From Candidatus Woesearchaeota archaeon (GTDB lineage Archaea; Nanobdellota; Nanobdellia; SCGC-AAA011-G17; GW2011-AR20), in contig JAGVZB010000012.1 in the NCBI GenBank assembly GCA_018302915.1, positions 1-16,364 of the forward strand: 16,364 nucleotides of DNA, given 5' to 3'. The notes under the pieces were generated by a model. The model saw only the letters and a list, made by a program, of their open reading frames with translations, was not told the origin of the DNA and made no database searches. A program made the translations under genes and the position numbers. This document shows, piece by piece, positions 1-8,223 of this stretch (positions are counted from its first letter, which is position 1; each line of letters begins with the position of its first letter).

Positions 1-266
1 CCTATTATTCTTAAAAAAATGCCCAATCCAAGACCGAACCACCATATGTTGAACATTGCATCATAGCCAAAAGCCAGACCTACAAATTTATGGCCTAGTT
101 CATGAAGGATGATTGCAGGAGCGGTGACAAGTATTGCAAACTTGATTCCTTTCCAGTTGAAGCCTCTTGAATAAAATTCAGGAATCCTTATGTATCCTGA
201 AAAGATGTATCCTATGGCAATTGTTAAGACAAGAATATAGAAAATTTCAGTTATGTTTGTTATCAT
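1..266 (-). CDS. M50 family (site-2-protease-like) membrane metallopeptidase, C-terminus off window
   Basis: The ATG is at 266 and 88 codons are readable before the window edge, so the gene is 3'-truncated by the window only. The protein opens with a hydrophobic segment (residues 7-24). A second segment (41-54) runs into HELGH at 55-59, the zinc-binding HExxH with catalytic Glu56 typical of M50 peptidases. Known members cut substrates within or next to the membrane; the conserved NPDG-type third ligand would lie outside the window. The start codon overlaps the stop of the preceding 33-residue gene as ATGA, so translation is probably coupled. I see no separate Shine-Dalgarno site. The substrate cannot be inferred. 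Confidence 0.85.
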   Translation of the reverse strand, partial: MITNITEIFYILVLTIAIGYIFSGYIRIPEFYSRGFNWKGIKFAILVTAPAIILHELGHKFVGLAFGYDAMFNIWWFGLGLGIFLRII

Positions 267-364
267 GATGCAGCATAAACATTGTCATCATCAAGTTCTT
301 CAAATAGCTCTTCCATGAAAAATTCTTCAAGGTCAATATCCTCTTTTGGCTTCTTCTTGATCAT
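263..364 (-). CDS. 33-residue acidic hypothetical protein
   Basis: A 33-residue frame (ATG at 364, TGA ending at 263) lies between the two-helix membrane protein and the M50 peptidase. It shares an ATGA overlap with both neighbours. It starts basic (MIKKKPKED) and then becomes strongly acidic, with two runs rich in Glu, Phe and Leu (LEEFFMEELFEELDDD), which suggests an amphipathic acidic helix; it ends NVYAAS. There is no signal peptide or membrane segment. I recognise no family. The case for it being real is the exact stop-start coupling on both sides and the absence of any spare bases between the flanking genes. It could be a small regulator or partner of the peptidase, but that is inference. 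Confidence 0.6.
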   Translation of the reverse strand: MIKKKPKEDIDLEEFFMEELFEELDDDNVYAAS

Positions 365-549
365 TTTAGATCAGAAAACCCCAGCATTATCAATATTAAC
401 CCTGTGAATATGACACCCAGTACAATTCCGCCCTGGATTATGTCTATTACAGCTTTTCCCCAGTCGCTGAAATATATTGAGAACCATATAGCAACGACTA
501 CAAGTATCAATCCTATAACGACTTTAATCAAATTATTCAATGCTCCCAT
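361..549 (-). CDS. 62-residue two-helix membrane protein
   Basis: This small protein has two clear hydrophobic helices, roughly residues 8-27 and 38-58, separated by a short polar loop (SDWGKAVIDIIQGG). It matches no enzyme family I can name. The start at 549 has a good Shine-Dalgarno site (GGTGA, 555-559) five bases upstream. Its stop overlaps the ATG of the 33-residue gene, making it the first gene of a unit ending in the M50 peptidase. A small membrane protein beside an intramembrane protease could be an adaptor, but nothing in the sequence shows this. Confidence 0.7.
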   Translation of the reverse strand: MGALNNLIKVVIGLILVVVAIWFSIYFSDWGKAVIDIIQGGIVLGVIFTGLILIMLGFSDLK

Positions 550-554
550 TTATA

Positions 555-559
555 TCACC
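555..559 (-). promoter_or_regulatory. Shine-Dalgarno site for the 62-residue membrane protein
   Basis: Minus-strand GGTGA lies five bases before the ATG at 549. It fits the anti-SD of archaeal 16S rRNA and supports this start. Confidence 0.6.
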
Positions 560-602
560 ATTATTAGTAATCAACTAAATCTTTAAAAAACTTTTGAAAA
601 AG

Positions 603-618
603 TTTAAATATATATATT
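603..618 (+). promoter_or_regulatory. TATA-like promoter of the MFS gene
   Basis: TTTAAATATATATATT begins 29 bases before the ATG at 632, the distance expected for a leaderless archaeal transcript. It supports the ATG at 632 over an upstream in-frame TTG at 617, which would lie inside the box. Confidence 0.6.
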
Positions 619-631
619 GCAGGATAATATT

Positions 632-1759
632 ATGCTCAGGAACCACAGCATCATAAAATACCTATTCAACAGGGAGCTGTCTGAGATGTATGTCTCTATT
701 GCATTGAAGGATTTGTCCCTTTCAATGATTGGTATTTTTGTTCCCATATACCTTCTTGTGGACCTGAAATATTCATTTTCCAGTGTTATGCTGTTCTTTC
801 TTTTTTATTCGATAAGCATGCTGTTCTCGAGCCTGCTGGCAGCAAAGTTCACCTCAAAATATGGGATTAAGCACGGCATATTGTTGTCGATGTTTGGGTT
901 TATAATTTACATAACACTCCTGTCAACTTTGCATTATCATAATCTTTACATAATCTCGGCTGTAATAGGGGGCATCTCAAATACATTTTACTGGGTTAAT
1001 TTCCATGCTGATTTCATAAAATTCAGTGATCATAAGAATAGGGGCCGGGAAGTAAGTATGTGGTTCATTGTGGCATACATCGGGCTGCTTCTGGGGCCTA
1101 TAATGGGCTCGATAATAATAACATATCTTGGTTTTACAACATTGTTTATAATTGTAAACCTTCTTTTGCTGCTTAGTTCATTGCCTCTTTTCTTTTCATC
1201 AGAGGTTTATGAGCCTATGAAGTTCTCTATGAAATATCTCTTTGAAAAATCTTACCTTAAGGACACTTTTGTTTATCTGATGTATGGTGTTAGGATGATG
1301 GTGGGGGGTGTTGCTCTTCCAATATTTTTATTTTTTCTTTTGAATAAATATCTGTCTCTTGGTGTGATAGCGTCATTTGCCTCTCTTGGTGCAATAATTG
1401 TTGGTTATCTTGTGGGAAGGTTGTCAAGGGATGAAAATAGGGAAAGGACAATGTTCAGGTTTGGATCATTGTTTCACTCGCTGGGTTGGTTTATCTTGTT
1501 GTTTGTGAAATCATTCATTCAGCTTGCAGTTGTGAATATTTATCTTGCAATCTCTTTTATTTTCGTGGATATTCCCCACCATTCCATATTTTATTCAAAG
1601 GCGAAGAGACATAAGAGTGTCATGGGATACATTGTTTACAGGGAGATTGCTGCGGACATTGGAAGGATATTTATAGTCCTGATTATGCTTTTGACTGGAA
1701 AATTAATTTATAGCTTTATAATAAATGGCATCGGAATGTTCTTCTGGTTTTTTTTATAA
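632..1759 (+). CDS. MFS-type transporter
   Basis: A 375-residue, very hydrophobic protein with about 11-12 transmembrane helices. The segment after the second helix (about residues 70-83, AAKFTSKYGIKHG) resembles the MFS loop 2-3 signature GxxxDRxGRK, with weaker conservation. A charged central stretch (about 190-210) separates two six-helix halves, and the protein stops right after the last helix (FWFFL), so there is no cytosolic tail. The substrate is not evident. I chose the ATG at 632 because a TATA-like box lies 20-29 bases upstream, implying a leaderless mRNA. The gene is divergent from the peptidase unit and is followed by a T-rich gap. Confidence 0.8.
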   Translation: MLRNHSIIKYLFNRELSEMYVSIALKDLSLSMIGIFVPIYLLVDLKYSFSSVMLFFLFYSISMLFSSLLAAKFTSKYGIKHGILLSMFGFIIYITLLSTLHYHNLYIISAVIGGISNTFYWVNFHADFIKFSDHKNRGREVSMWFIVAYIGLLLGPIMGSIIITYLGFTTLFIIVNLLLLLSSLPLFFSSEVYEPMKFSMKYLFEKSYLKDTFVYLMYGVRMMVGGVALPIFLFFLLNKYLSLGVIASFASLGAIIVGYLVGRLSRDENRERTMFRFGSLFHSLGWFILLFVKSFIQLAVVNIYLAISFIFVDIPHHSIFYSKAKRHKSVMGYIVYREIAADIGRIFIVLIMLLTGKLIYSFIINGIGMFFWFFL

Positions 1760-1782
1760 TTCATTGATTAATAGTTTCCTGA

Positions 1783-1839
1783 TTTTTTAGTTAATCTATA
1801 ATTTTTTATATTAATTTGAATTTTAACTTTTTAGTTTTT
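1783..1839 (+). terminator. Oligo-T-rich terminator region after the MFS gene
   Basis: The gap between the MFS gene and rpl15e contains T6 runs at 1783-1788 and 1802-1807 and T5 runs at 1828-1832 and 1835-1839. Archaeal RNA polymerase can stop at such U-tracts without a hairpin. No strong hairpin is visible. Confidence 0.35.
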
Positions 1840-1885
1840 GTGATAAAAATAATATTTGAAAGTCAAAGTCATTTTTATAAAAACC

Positions 1886-1893
1886 TTTTTAAA
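1886..1893 (+). promoter_or_regulatory. TATA-like box of rpl15e
   Basis: TTTTTAAA lies 23-30 bases before the ATG at 1916. No Shine-Dalgarno site precedes that ATG, so a leaderless transcript is likely. Confidence 0.5.
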
Positions 1894-1915
1894 CCCTTTT
1901 TATTGATAAATTCTT

Positions 1916-2479
1916 ATGGGAGCTTATAAGTACATTAATAAATTATTCAGGGAGCATAACAGGTCCTTGCTGAAAGGCAGGATTATAGAATGGCGTAGGT
2001 CTGATGCTGTCGAAAGAATTGATAATCCTTTGAATATAGCAAGGGCAAGATCGCTTGGTTATAAGGCCAAGAAGGGTTATATTGTTGTAAGGGTGAGGCT
2101 TCTTAGGGGTGGAAGATTAAGGCCGCAGATAAAGAAAGGTAGGAGATCAAAGGCAAGAAGGAGAAAAAAAATAGTTGGCAAGTCATACCAGTGGATTGCA
2201 GAGGAAAGGGCAAACAAGAAATTTGTCAATTGCGAGGTTATAGGAAGTTACGAATTGGCTAAGGATGGTCAGTATTATTACTTTGAGGTTATTCTCGGGG
2301 ACAAAGAATTACTGAACAAGTATCCCGGAACAGAATATCTTGATCATATAAGAGGAAAAGTCTTCAGGGGTCTGACCTCTTCAGGAAGAAAATCAAGGGG
2401 ATTGAGAAGCGGAAAGGGGAAAGGCCATGAAAAGAACAGGCCTAGTTTGAGAGCTCATGAAAGAAGGGGTAAAAATTAA
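1916..2479 (+). CDS. rpl15e: 50S ribosomal protein L15e
   Basis: A 187-residue, highly basic protein with the hallmark sequence of archaeal/eukaryotic L15e. It opens MGAYKYINKLF, has the central block ARARSLGYKAKKGYIVVRVR, then an RRSKARRRK stretch, and a basic Gly/Arg-rich tail. Length matches the family (about 190 residues). It is a large-subunit rRNA-binding protein found in archaea and eukaryotes and absent from bacteria, so it also indicates the domain of life. The last 23 bases overlap the start of the alpha/beta hydrolase gene in another frame. It probably starts a transcript running through the next genes. Confidence 0.97.
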   Translation: MGAYKYINKLFREHNRSLLKGRIIEWRRSDAVERIDNPLNIARARSLGYKAKKGYIVVRVRLLRGGRLRPQIKKGRRSKARRRKKIVGKSYQWIAEERANKKFVNCEVIGSYELAKDGQYYYFEVILGDKELLNKYPGTEYLDHIRGKVFRGLTSSGRKSRGLRSGKGKGHEKNRPSLRAHERRGKN

Positions 2480-3233
2480 GAGGATTCATTTCTTTAACAG
2501 TAGGAATCAAAAATTAGTTGGAATTCTTAATGAAAATGAAACAGGCAGGATTGTGGTAATATGCCACGGGTTTACATCAAGTAAGAATTGTAATTTTATT
2601 CCGCCTTTGGCTGATTACCTGTGTGATAATGGACACTCTGTCTTAAGGTTTGATTTTACAGGCAATGGTGAATCCGAAGGTGAGCTGTGTGAAGGGACTT
2701 ATTCCCAGGAAAATAATGATTTAAAGAAGGTGATAGATTTTGTAAAGAAATTAAATTACAAAAAGATTTCAGTGATAGGCCATTCAATGGGTGGGGCGGT
2801 TGCAATCCTGAGGGCGTCTGAAGATGAAAGAATAAACTGCTTAATCACGATTTCTGCAGTGGCTTATCCAGGCAGGGAAAGGCTTACAGGAAAACAAAAA
2901 GATGACTTGAAGAAAAAAGGGCATGTTCATTATTGGGGCAAGTACAGGATAGATAAGAATTTCATTGATGATGCATCTTGTTATGATTTAACAAAGTATA
3001 TCAGTAAGGTAAAAGTGCCTGTCTTGATTGTTCACGGAGACAAGGATGATGTTGTGGTTTTGAAGGAGGGCAGAGACATTTATAAAAATGCAAACAATCC
3101 TAAGCAGCTTGAAGTCATAAAAAATGCCGGGCATGAATTTGGTTATGTTGGAAATTATAAGAAGCAAAAGGAGACAAGTGAATATAAAATCATGAAGGAA
3201 AAAATATTGGATTTTTTAAGGAGTAATGTGTAA
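2457..3233 (+). CDS. Alpha/beta hydrolase (esterase/peptidase-like)
   Basis: A 258-residue single-domain alpha/beta hydrolase. The oxyanion region is CHGFTSS (36-42). The nucleophile elbow is GHSMGG with Ser110. The acid is in HGDKDDVV, most likely Asp197, and the catalytic His is His226 in NAGHEF. The fold is complete, with a short cap region around 138-180. There is no signal peptide, so it is cytosolic. Family members hydrolyse esters, lipids or peptides; the substrate is unknown. The only good start is the ATG at 2457, which lies inside rpl15e (23-base overlap), so translation is probably coupled. The DHH gene begins directly after its stop. Confidence 0.9.
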   Translation: MKEGVKIKRIHFFNSRNQKLVGILNENETGRIVVICHGFTSSKNCNFIPPLADYLCDNGHSVLRFDFTGNGESEGELCEGTYSQENNDLKKVIDFVKKLNYKKISVIGHSMGGAVAILRASEDERINCLITISAVAYPGRERLTGKQKDDLKKKGHVHYWGKYRIDKNFIDDASCYDLTKYISKVKVPVLIVHGDKDDVVVLKEGRDIYKNANNPKQLEVIKNAGHEFGYVGNYKKQKETSEYKIMKEKILDFLRSNV

Positions 3234-3234
3234 T

Positions 3235-4223
3235 ATGATAACGTTGGAAAAAATTCATGAATTGATTGAAAAATCGCAGAACCCATTGATTTTCTTTGAT
3301 GATGATCCTGATGGGTTATGCTCGTATCTTCAGATAAAGAAGCATTTTAGGAAGGGATATCCTGTCGTGATAAAGTCATCGCCGGAGCTTAACATATCAT
3401 ACCTTAAGAAAATAAAGGAGTATTCACCTGATCGATACTGCCGCAGAATTTTATAGACCAGGCCAAGGTTCCAATAATATACATAGACCATCATCCTGTT
3501 AATGAGATAAAAGGCGTTAATTACTTCAATCCATTAATCAAGGACAAGAATGATGACAGGCCTGTTTCTTACTGGTGTTACATGCTTACAAAGGATAATC
3601 TGTGGATAGCGACGATAGGTACTGCAGCGGATTATTCACTTGCGACGATAAAGGAATTCAACAAAAAATTTCCTGAATTGGCAGAATCATCAGAGGACAT
3701 TTATAGGATAATTTATGAGACAAAGCTCGGGAAATTGATAAAGATATTTTCATTCATACTGAAGGATCCTCATTACAAGGTTTTGCAGTACGTCAATGTC
3801 ATTGAAAAGATAAATTCTCCTGATGAGCTTCTTGGGGAATCCTCTAAGAATGCAGAGGAAATAATGAAGGTTTACAGGAGGGTGAACAGTGAATACCAGA
3901 AATTGTTTGAGGAAGCATCAAAGAGCCAGGAATCAATGGTTCATAAGTTCCTTTATCCTGCGGGGAACATGAGCTTTACGGCTGAACTGTCAAGTGAACT
4001 GCAGCATGAATTCAGGGATAAGATGATAATCGTCGGAAGGCAGAAGGATAGTTCAATAAAGATGAGTTTGAGATACCAGAAAAAAGATTTGAGAAAATTG
4101 CTTGAAAAAGCCCTGGAAGGCCTTGATGGTTATGGCGGCGGTCATAAGCATGCATGCGGCTGCCATATCAATTCAAGGGATTACAATGAATTTGTTGAGC
4201 GTTTAGAAAGTTATATAAAATAA
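3235..4223 (+). pseudogene. DHH/DHHA1 family phosphoesterase broken by a frameshift near 3430
   Basis: The gene reads in two frames. From ATG 3235 (or 3226) the first 66 codons carry DHH motif I, FFDDDPDG (Asp22, Asp24, Asp26), then run into a TAG ending at 3456. A second frame, open from 3432 to the TAA ending at 4223, carries motif III as IYIDHHPV (bases 3480-3503). It also carries a C-terminal DHHA1 domain with GYGGGHKHACGCH (about 4129-4167). Together they give the roughly 325-330 residues expected of small archaeal DHH phosphoesterases, which use two metal ions to cleave oligonucleotides or similar phosphodiesters. The junction lacks a recognisable motif II (the lone Asp in ILD), so a short deletion not divisible by three is likely. 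The downstream frame remains clean, so the lesion is recent or an assembly error. Confidence 0.8.
4211..4220 (+). promoter_or_regulatory. TATA-like box before the transglutaminase-like gene
   Basis: TTATATAAAA lies 22-31 bases before the ATG at 4242, inside the last codons of the DHH gene. There is no Shine-Dalgarno site before 4242, so a separate leaderless transcript is plausible. Confidence 0.4.
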
Positions 4224-4241
4224 AAAATATATTTTCTAGTC

Positions 4242-6230
4242 ATGAGAATTTGGGTGATTGCTGTATTTCTTTTGTTGCTGCCTTTGGCTTATGCTCAGGA
4301 GGAATACAGGAATTATCATGACATTAATGTTAGTCTAAGGATGGAATCAACTCTTGATCTGGACAGTGGGATAAATTACCTTTCATCAGAGCTTTCATTA
4401 TTCCCGAGGGAGACGGAATTCCAGGATATAATAAGAAAAGAATATTCTAAGAATGTGCTGGAGAGGGAGAATTCAATCCTTTATGAATGGAATGACCTGC
4501 CGGAGGATTTGGCATTCAGCCTTGATTATGACATAAAAAGCGAGTTTAACATGGTTAACATAAAGAGCAAGATTCCTTTTCCTATAGAGGTTCCTTCAGA
4601 ATATGAGGAATATCTTGAAGCTACTCCGTTGATAAATTCGGACAGTATTATCATAAGGGAAAAGGCTGATGAGATAATTGGCGACGAGGATGATCTGTAT
4701 GAGGTTGTTTACAAGCTTGGTTCCTGGGCAAATGAAAACATAAATTATTCCTTGGAGACGTTGACGGAGGAATTAACCCAAAATTCATTGTGGGTACTTC
4801 AGAATAGGAAGGGCGTCTGTGATGAGCTGACGGTCTTGTTCATTGCAATGCTGAGATCTCAGGGAATCCCGGCCAAGTTTGTTTCAGGGAGCTCTTACAC
4901 GAACGTGATACCTGGTTTTGGAAATCATGCGTGGGCGGAAGTTTATTTTCCGGGAAAGGGATGGGTTCCTTTTGATGTTACATACGGGCAGTACGGCTAT
5001 GTTGATTCAACACATATCAAGATGAAGGAGTCAAGCATGGCAAAGGAGCCTTCTGTAAGCTACAGGTGGTCTTCAGGTGAGAAAAACATAAATGTAAATC
5101 CATTGAACATATCTGCCGAGGTGATTTCATTGGGGGATAAGCTTCCTAATTACATTGATGTCAGCCTGAATGTTCTCAAGGATAATGTTAAGTCAGGCTC
5201 TTATCTTCCTCTTGAAATAGGATTGGAGAACACCCGTGATTTTTACCTGTCGACAACATTGTACATAACAAAGGCGCCTATGGAGGTAAGTGATAATTTC
5301 AAGTCAGTGCTGCTGAAGCCAAATGAGAAAAAAAATGTTTACTGGATAATCAAGGTTCCTGAAAATCTGGATGACCAGTATCTTTATACCTCAAAGATAG
5401 AAATTCTTGACTTCTTCGGGGATATATCCGAGTCAGATGTTGAGTATGCCAACAAATATACTTATTACTCTCTTGAGGAATCGCAGGAAAAAGTTTATCA
5501 GCTTGAGCTTGAAAACAGGAATTCCGAGTCTTCAATAGACTTGTTCTGCTCCCCTGACAAGGCGAGGTATTATTCTTATGAGAATGCAACACTTGTTTGC
5601 AGGATAAGTAATGACGAGGAAAAGTCATATCAGTTTGATGTGTGTTTCATGGAAGATTGCAGGAATGTAATCATAAATCCAGATGAGAAGAAGGAAGTGA
5701 TGTTTGGAATACGTCTGCAGGAGGGAAATTATGAATATCATGCCAGGATGTCCGACAATGAATTGGTGAAGAGCTCTTATTTTGATGTGAATGTTATAAA
5801 GACGCCAAAATTAAATATAAATAATATTGATTATCCCCCAATAATTGGATACAGGGATTCTGCTGAATTGAAATTTGACCTGTCAACGGAATCTCCTGCA
5901 AAGAATCTGATGATAAAAATTAACGATCAGGAGTTGTTTGCCTTTGACACTTATGTTGGCAGTGAAAACTTTGTGGTTCCTTTCAACGGGAAATATTTCT
6001 ATGGAAAGGATTCAGGGTTAATTTTTGAATATGAGGACAGCAACGGGAAAAAATATGACCAGAAGCAGGATATAATTATAAAAATTACTGATGTTCCGTT
6101 TTATGTAAGAATTGGTTATTGGTGGTTTTTGATAGCAGCTTTGATAATATCATTGTTCTTGTTCAGGAGAAAATTCTTCAGATTAAAAGAACCCCCTATG
6201 CCAATGAAAAAGAAAATTAGTAAGATTTAG
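4242..6230 (+). CDS. Secreted, membrane-anchored transglutaminase-like protein
   Basis: A 662-residue cell-surface protein. Residues 1-18 are a signal peptide (MRIWVIAVFLLLLPLAYA), with cleavage likely before QEE. The transglutaminase-like core spans about 150-260, with the Cys-His-Asp triad visible as Cys193 in GVCDE, His229 in NHAWAEVYF and Asp245 in PFDVTYG. Residues 285-610 look like beta-rich, Ig-like extracellular domains. One helix at about 625-641 precedes a basic tail (RRKFF...KKK), so most of the protein faces outside. Such domains act as thiol proteases or cross-linking enzymes; the substrate is unknown. The 3' end overlaps convergent proS by 14 bases. Confidence 0.9.
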   Translation: MRIWVIAVFLLLLPLAYAQEEYRNYHDINVSLRMESTLDLDSGINYLSSELSLFPRETEFQDIIRKEYSKNVLERENSILYEWNDLPEDLAFSLDYDIKSEFNMVNIKSKIPFPIEVPSEYEEYLEATPLINSDSIIIREKADEIIGDEDDLYEVVYKLGSWANENINYSLETLTEELTQNSLWVLQNRKGVCDELTVLFIAMLRSQGIPAKFVSGSSYTNVIPGFGNHAWAEVYFPGKGWVPFDVTYGQYGYVDSTHIKMKESSMAKEPSVSYRWSSGEKNINVNPLNISAEVISLGDKLPNYIDVSLNVLKDNVKSGSYLPLEIGLENTRDFYLSTTLYITKAPMEVSDNFKSVLLKPNEKKNVYWIIKVPENLDDQYLYTSKIEILDFFGDISESDVEYANKYTYYSLEESQEKVYQLELENRNSESSIDLFCSPDKARYYSYENATLVCRISNDEEKSYQFDVCFMEDCRNVIINPDEKKEVMFGIRLQEGNYEYHARMSDNELVKSSYFDVNVIKTPKLNINNIDYPPIIGYRDSAELKFDLSTESPAKNLMIKINDQELFAFDTYVGSENFVVPFNGKYFYGKDSGLIFEYEDSNGKKYDQKQDIIIKITDVPFYVRIGYWWFLIAALIISLFLFRRKFFRLKEPPMPMKKKISKI

Positions 6231-7650
6231 CTATATAAACCATGTATTTTGATTCTCTTTCTGGATGATACAGACTCTTTCCTAATTTTTTTGGTTGTTC
6301 TAGTGGAATATTTAATATTTTTGCACCCTTTTCCTTTATTTTTTCCTCGACATCTTGGGAGTTGCACCAGTAAGCCTTTATAAATTTCCCGTTCTCGATG
6401 GCATTTTCAAAATCCTTTGCATTATCAGTTTCAACTAAATTATCCTCGAATAGTTTTTTGCTTTTTTTATACAGGTTTTTTTGGATGTCATCCAGTGTAT
6501 CCTGAATTTTCTTGATTAAGCTTGTTATCTTTACATTTTCCTTTTTGTGATTGTCTCTCCTGTACATCACAACTTGTTTTTTCTTCATATCATTTGGACC
6601 AACTTCAAGCCTTAATGGAACACCTTTCAACTCCCATTCATTGTACTTCCATCCTACATTATATTCTCTTAAGTCAATTATTGCATCAAATTTCTTTAAT
6701 TTCTTCTCTAATTTGGTGCAGTAGTCAATGACTTTTTCCTTGTCTTTTTTGAACAGTATTGGAACAATTACAACTTTGTTTGGTGCTATCTTTGGAGGGA
6801 GTACCAGACCTTTGTCATCACCATGGACAGCAATCAATACTCCAAGCATTCTTGTTGATATTGCCCATGTGTTCTGCCAAGCATATTTTTCCTTTTCGTC
6901 CTTGTCAATGAACTTGATGTTGAATGCCTTTGCAAAGTTTTGTCCGTCAAAGTGAGCGTCAGGCCCTTGTATTGCTTTTCCGTTTGGCATGAAATATTCT
7001 ATGCTTAGTGTGTATTCTGCACCTGCAAATTTTTCTTTCTCTGTTTTTCTTCCCTTGATTCCATACAAAGCTAAATAATCTTTAACAAATTCATAATACA
7101 TTTCTAATATCTCATGGCATTCTTTTTCAGCTTCTTCTTTGGTTGCAAATGCAGTATGACCTTCATTCCATAAAAATTCCCTTGATCTGAGGAAAGGAAC
7201 TGGGTGCTTAAACTCCCATCTTATTACTGAATTCCATTGATTTAGCCTTAATGGCAAGTCTCTCCATGACCTTATCCATTTTGAATATGAATCATACATT
7301 ATTGTCTCTGATGTTGGCCTTATTGCCAATCTTTCATTTAGTTTGCTGTTTCCGGTGTGGGTGACCCATGCAACTTCCGGGTTAAAGCCTTCAACATGCT
7401 CTTTCTCCTTTTTGAATAAGCTTTCAGGTATCAACAGTGGGAAGTAAACATTTTTTATTCCCATTTTTTTTATTTTATCATTTACAACTTCAACTATTTT
7501 CTCCCATATTGCATAGGCATATGGTTTGAATACAATACATCCAGAAACTTTTGTATAATCAGCCAGTTCAGCTTTCTGAATGACTTGTGTATACCACTCG
7601 GAGAAATTCTTCTCTTTGTCTGCAGTTATTCCTTTTATATCCTCTTTCAT
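6217..7650 (-). CDS. proS: Prolyl-tRNA synthetase, archaeal/eukaryotic type
   Basis: A 477-residue class II synthetase that charges tRNA-Pro with proline. Visible signatures are the motif 1 region (about 35-75), AIRPTSE (109-115), motif 2 with Arg144 (RWEFKHPVPFLRSREF) and motif 3 around 264-289 (STRMLG...GDDKGLVLPPKIAP). The anticodon-binding domain (about 290-390) and a C-terminal domain ending MVYIAKSY follow. The bacterial editing insertion is absent, as expected for this type. The C-terminal domain of relatives often carries a Cys-rich zinc site; here the matching stretch reads GKSLYHPERESKY and has no cysteines. A TATA-like box sits 21-30 bases upstream, so the mRNA is probably leaderless. 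It is convergent with the transglutaminase gene. Confidence 0.96.
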   Translation of the reverse strand: MKEDIKGITADKEKNFSEWYTQVIQKAELADYTKVSGCIVFKPYAYAIWEKIVEVVNDKIKKMGIKNVYFPLLIPESLFKKEKEHVEGFNPEVAWVTHTGNSKLNERLAIRPTSETIMYDSYSKWIRSWRDLPLRLNQWNSVIRWEFKHPVPFLRSREFLWNEGHTAFATKEEAEKECHEILEMYYEFVKDYLALYGIKGRKTEKEKFAGAEYTLSIEYFMPNGKAIQGPDAHFDGQNFAKAFNIKFIDKDEKEKYAWQNTWAISTRMLGVLIAVHGDDKGLVLPPKIAPNKVVIVPILFKKDKEKVIDYCTKLEKKLKKFDAIIDLREYNVGWKYNEWELKGVPLRLEVGPNDMKKKQVVMYRRDNHKKENVKITSLIKKIQDTLDDIQKNLYKKSKKLFEDNLVETDNAKDFENAIENGKFIKAYWCNSQDVEEKIKEKGAKILNIPLEQPKKLGKSLYHPERESKYMVYIAKSY

Positions 7651-7670
7651 ATATATTATCTTTTTGGAGA

Positions 7671-7680
7671 ATATTTAAAA
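7671..7680 (-). promoter_or_regulatory. TATA-like box of proS
   Basis: The minus strand reads TTTTAAATAT 21-30 bases before the ATG at 7650. It sits directly beside the stop of the glycosylase gene. Confidence 0.55.
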
Positions 7681-7681
7681 C

Positions 7682-8203
7682 TTATTCTTTTACAAAAAAT
7701 CTCCACTTTAAATGCTGGCTTTTCTTGATTCCTATTCTTGGGCCCTTTTCAATCTTTAATTTGATATTATTGTCAAGAACTTTTATCTTGTCATTAACCA
7801 AACTTCCATTTAATTTTTTATCAATATTAAATGCCTGGCATATTTTCCCCGGGCCATTAAGCAGGTTATCTGTATCATCGCAGTTTCTCCTTCTTTTCAT
7901 TATAGAAATTCCTTCTAAAGGTTTCAGTCCCCTTATTAGGACAGCTCCAGGCCCCTTGTCATAAGTTGTTATGTTCAGGCAATAATAATTTCCATATATG
8001 AAGTAGATATATAATTTTCCATGGCTGTCATGCATCAGTGCTGATCTTTCTGTTCTCCTGAATGCATGGCTTGCCTCATCGTTTTCATAGGCTTCTGTTT
8101 CTGTTATTATCCCGCTTAAATTTTTGTAAGATAATATTTTTCCGATTAATTCTTTTGCTACAATTCTTGCTTTTGGCCTGAAAAAAGATTTTTTAATTTC
8201 CAT
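7682..8203 (-). CDS. mpg: 3-methyladenine DNA glycosylase, AAG/Mpg family
   Basis: A 173-residue AAG/Mpg-type glycosylase, which excises alkylated and deaminated purines in base-excision repair. The active-site block is ITETEAY (33-39) followed by ASHAF (44-48). By analogy with human AAG, Glu37 would activate water, and Tyr39 and His46 would line the pocket. The YIYFIYGNYYCLNI block (65-78), LNGPGKICQAF (115-125) and GPRIGI (154-159) are all family hallmarks. It is somewhat short for the family (about 190-200), mainly through shorter loops. A TATA-like box 21-29 bases upstream fits a leaderless gene. proS follows 31 bases downstream with its own box. Confidence 0.93.
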   Translation of the reverse strand: MEIKKSFFRPKARIVAKELIGKILSYKNLSGIITETEAYENDEASHAFRRTERSALMHDSHGKLYIYFIYGNYYCLNITTYDKGPGAVLIRGLKPLEGISIMKRRRNCDDTDNLLNGPGKICQAFNIDKKLNGSLVNDKIKVLDNNIKLKIEKGPRIGIKKSQHLKWRFFVKE

Positions 8204-8223
8204 AAAATTATTTAGTTTGAAGG

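Noticed and set aside
404..586. Plus-strand open frame of about 60 residues opposite the small membrane protein gene
   Set aside because: It is antisense to a gene with a good Shine-Dalgarno site and operon coupling, and its translation shows no domain.
617..634. TTG at 617 as start of the MFS protein
   Set aside because: It falls inside the TATA-like box; the ATG at 632 fits a leaderless transcript.
5350..5628. Minus-strand open frame inside the transglutaminase gene
   Set aside because: It is a shadow of the well-supported plus-strand gene, with Ser/Cys/His-rich residues typical of noncoding translation.
7587..7964. Plus-strand frame of 125 residues across the glycosylase and proS ends
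   Set aside because: It lies opposite two genes with clear motifs and has no recognisable domain.
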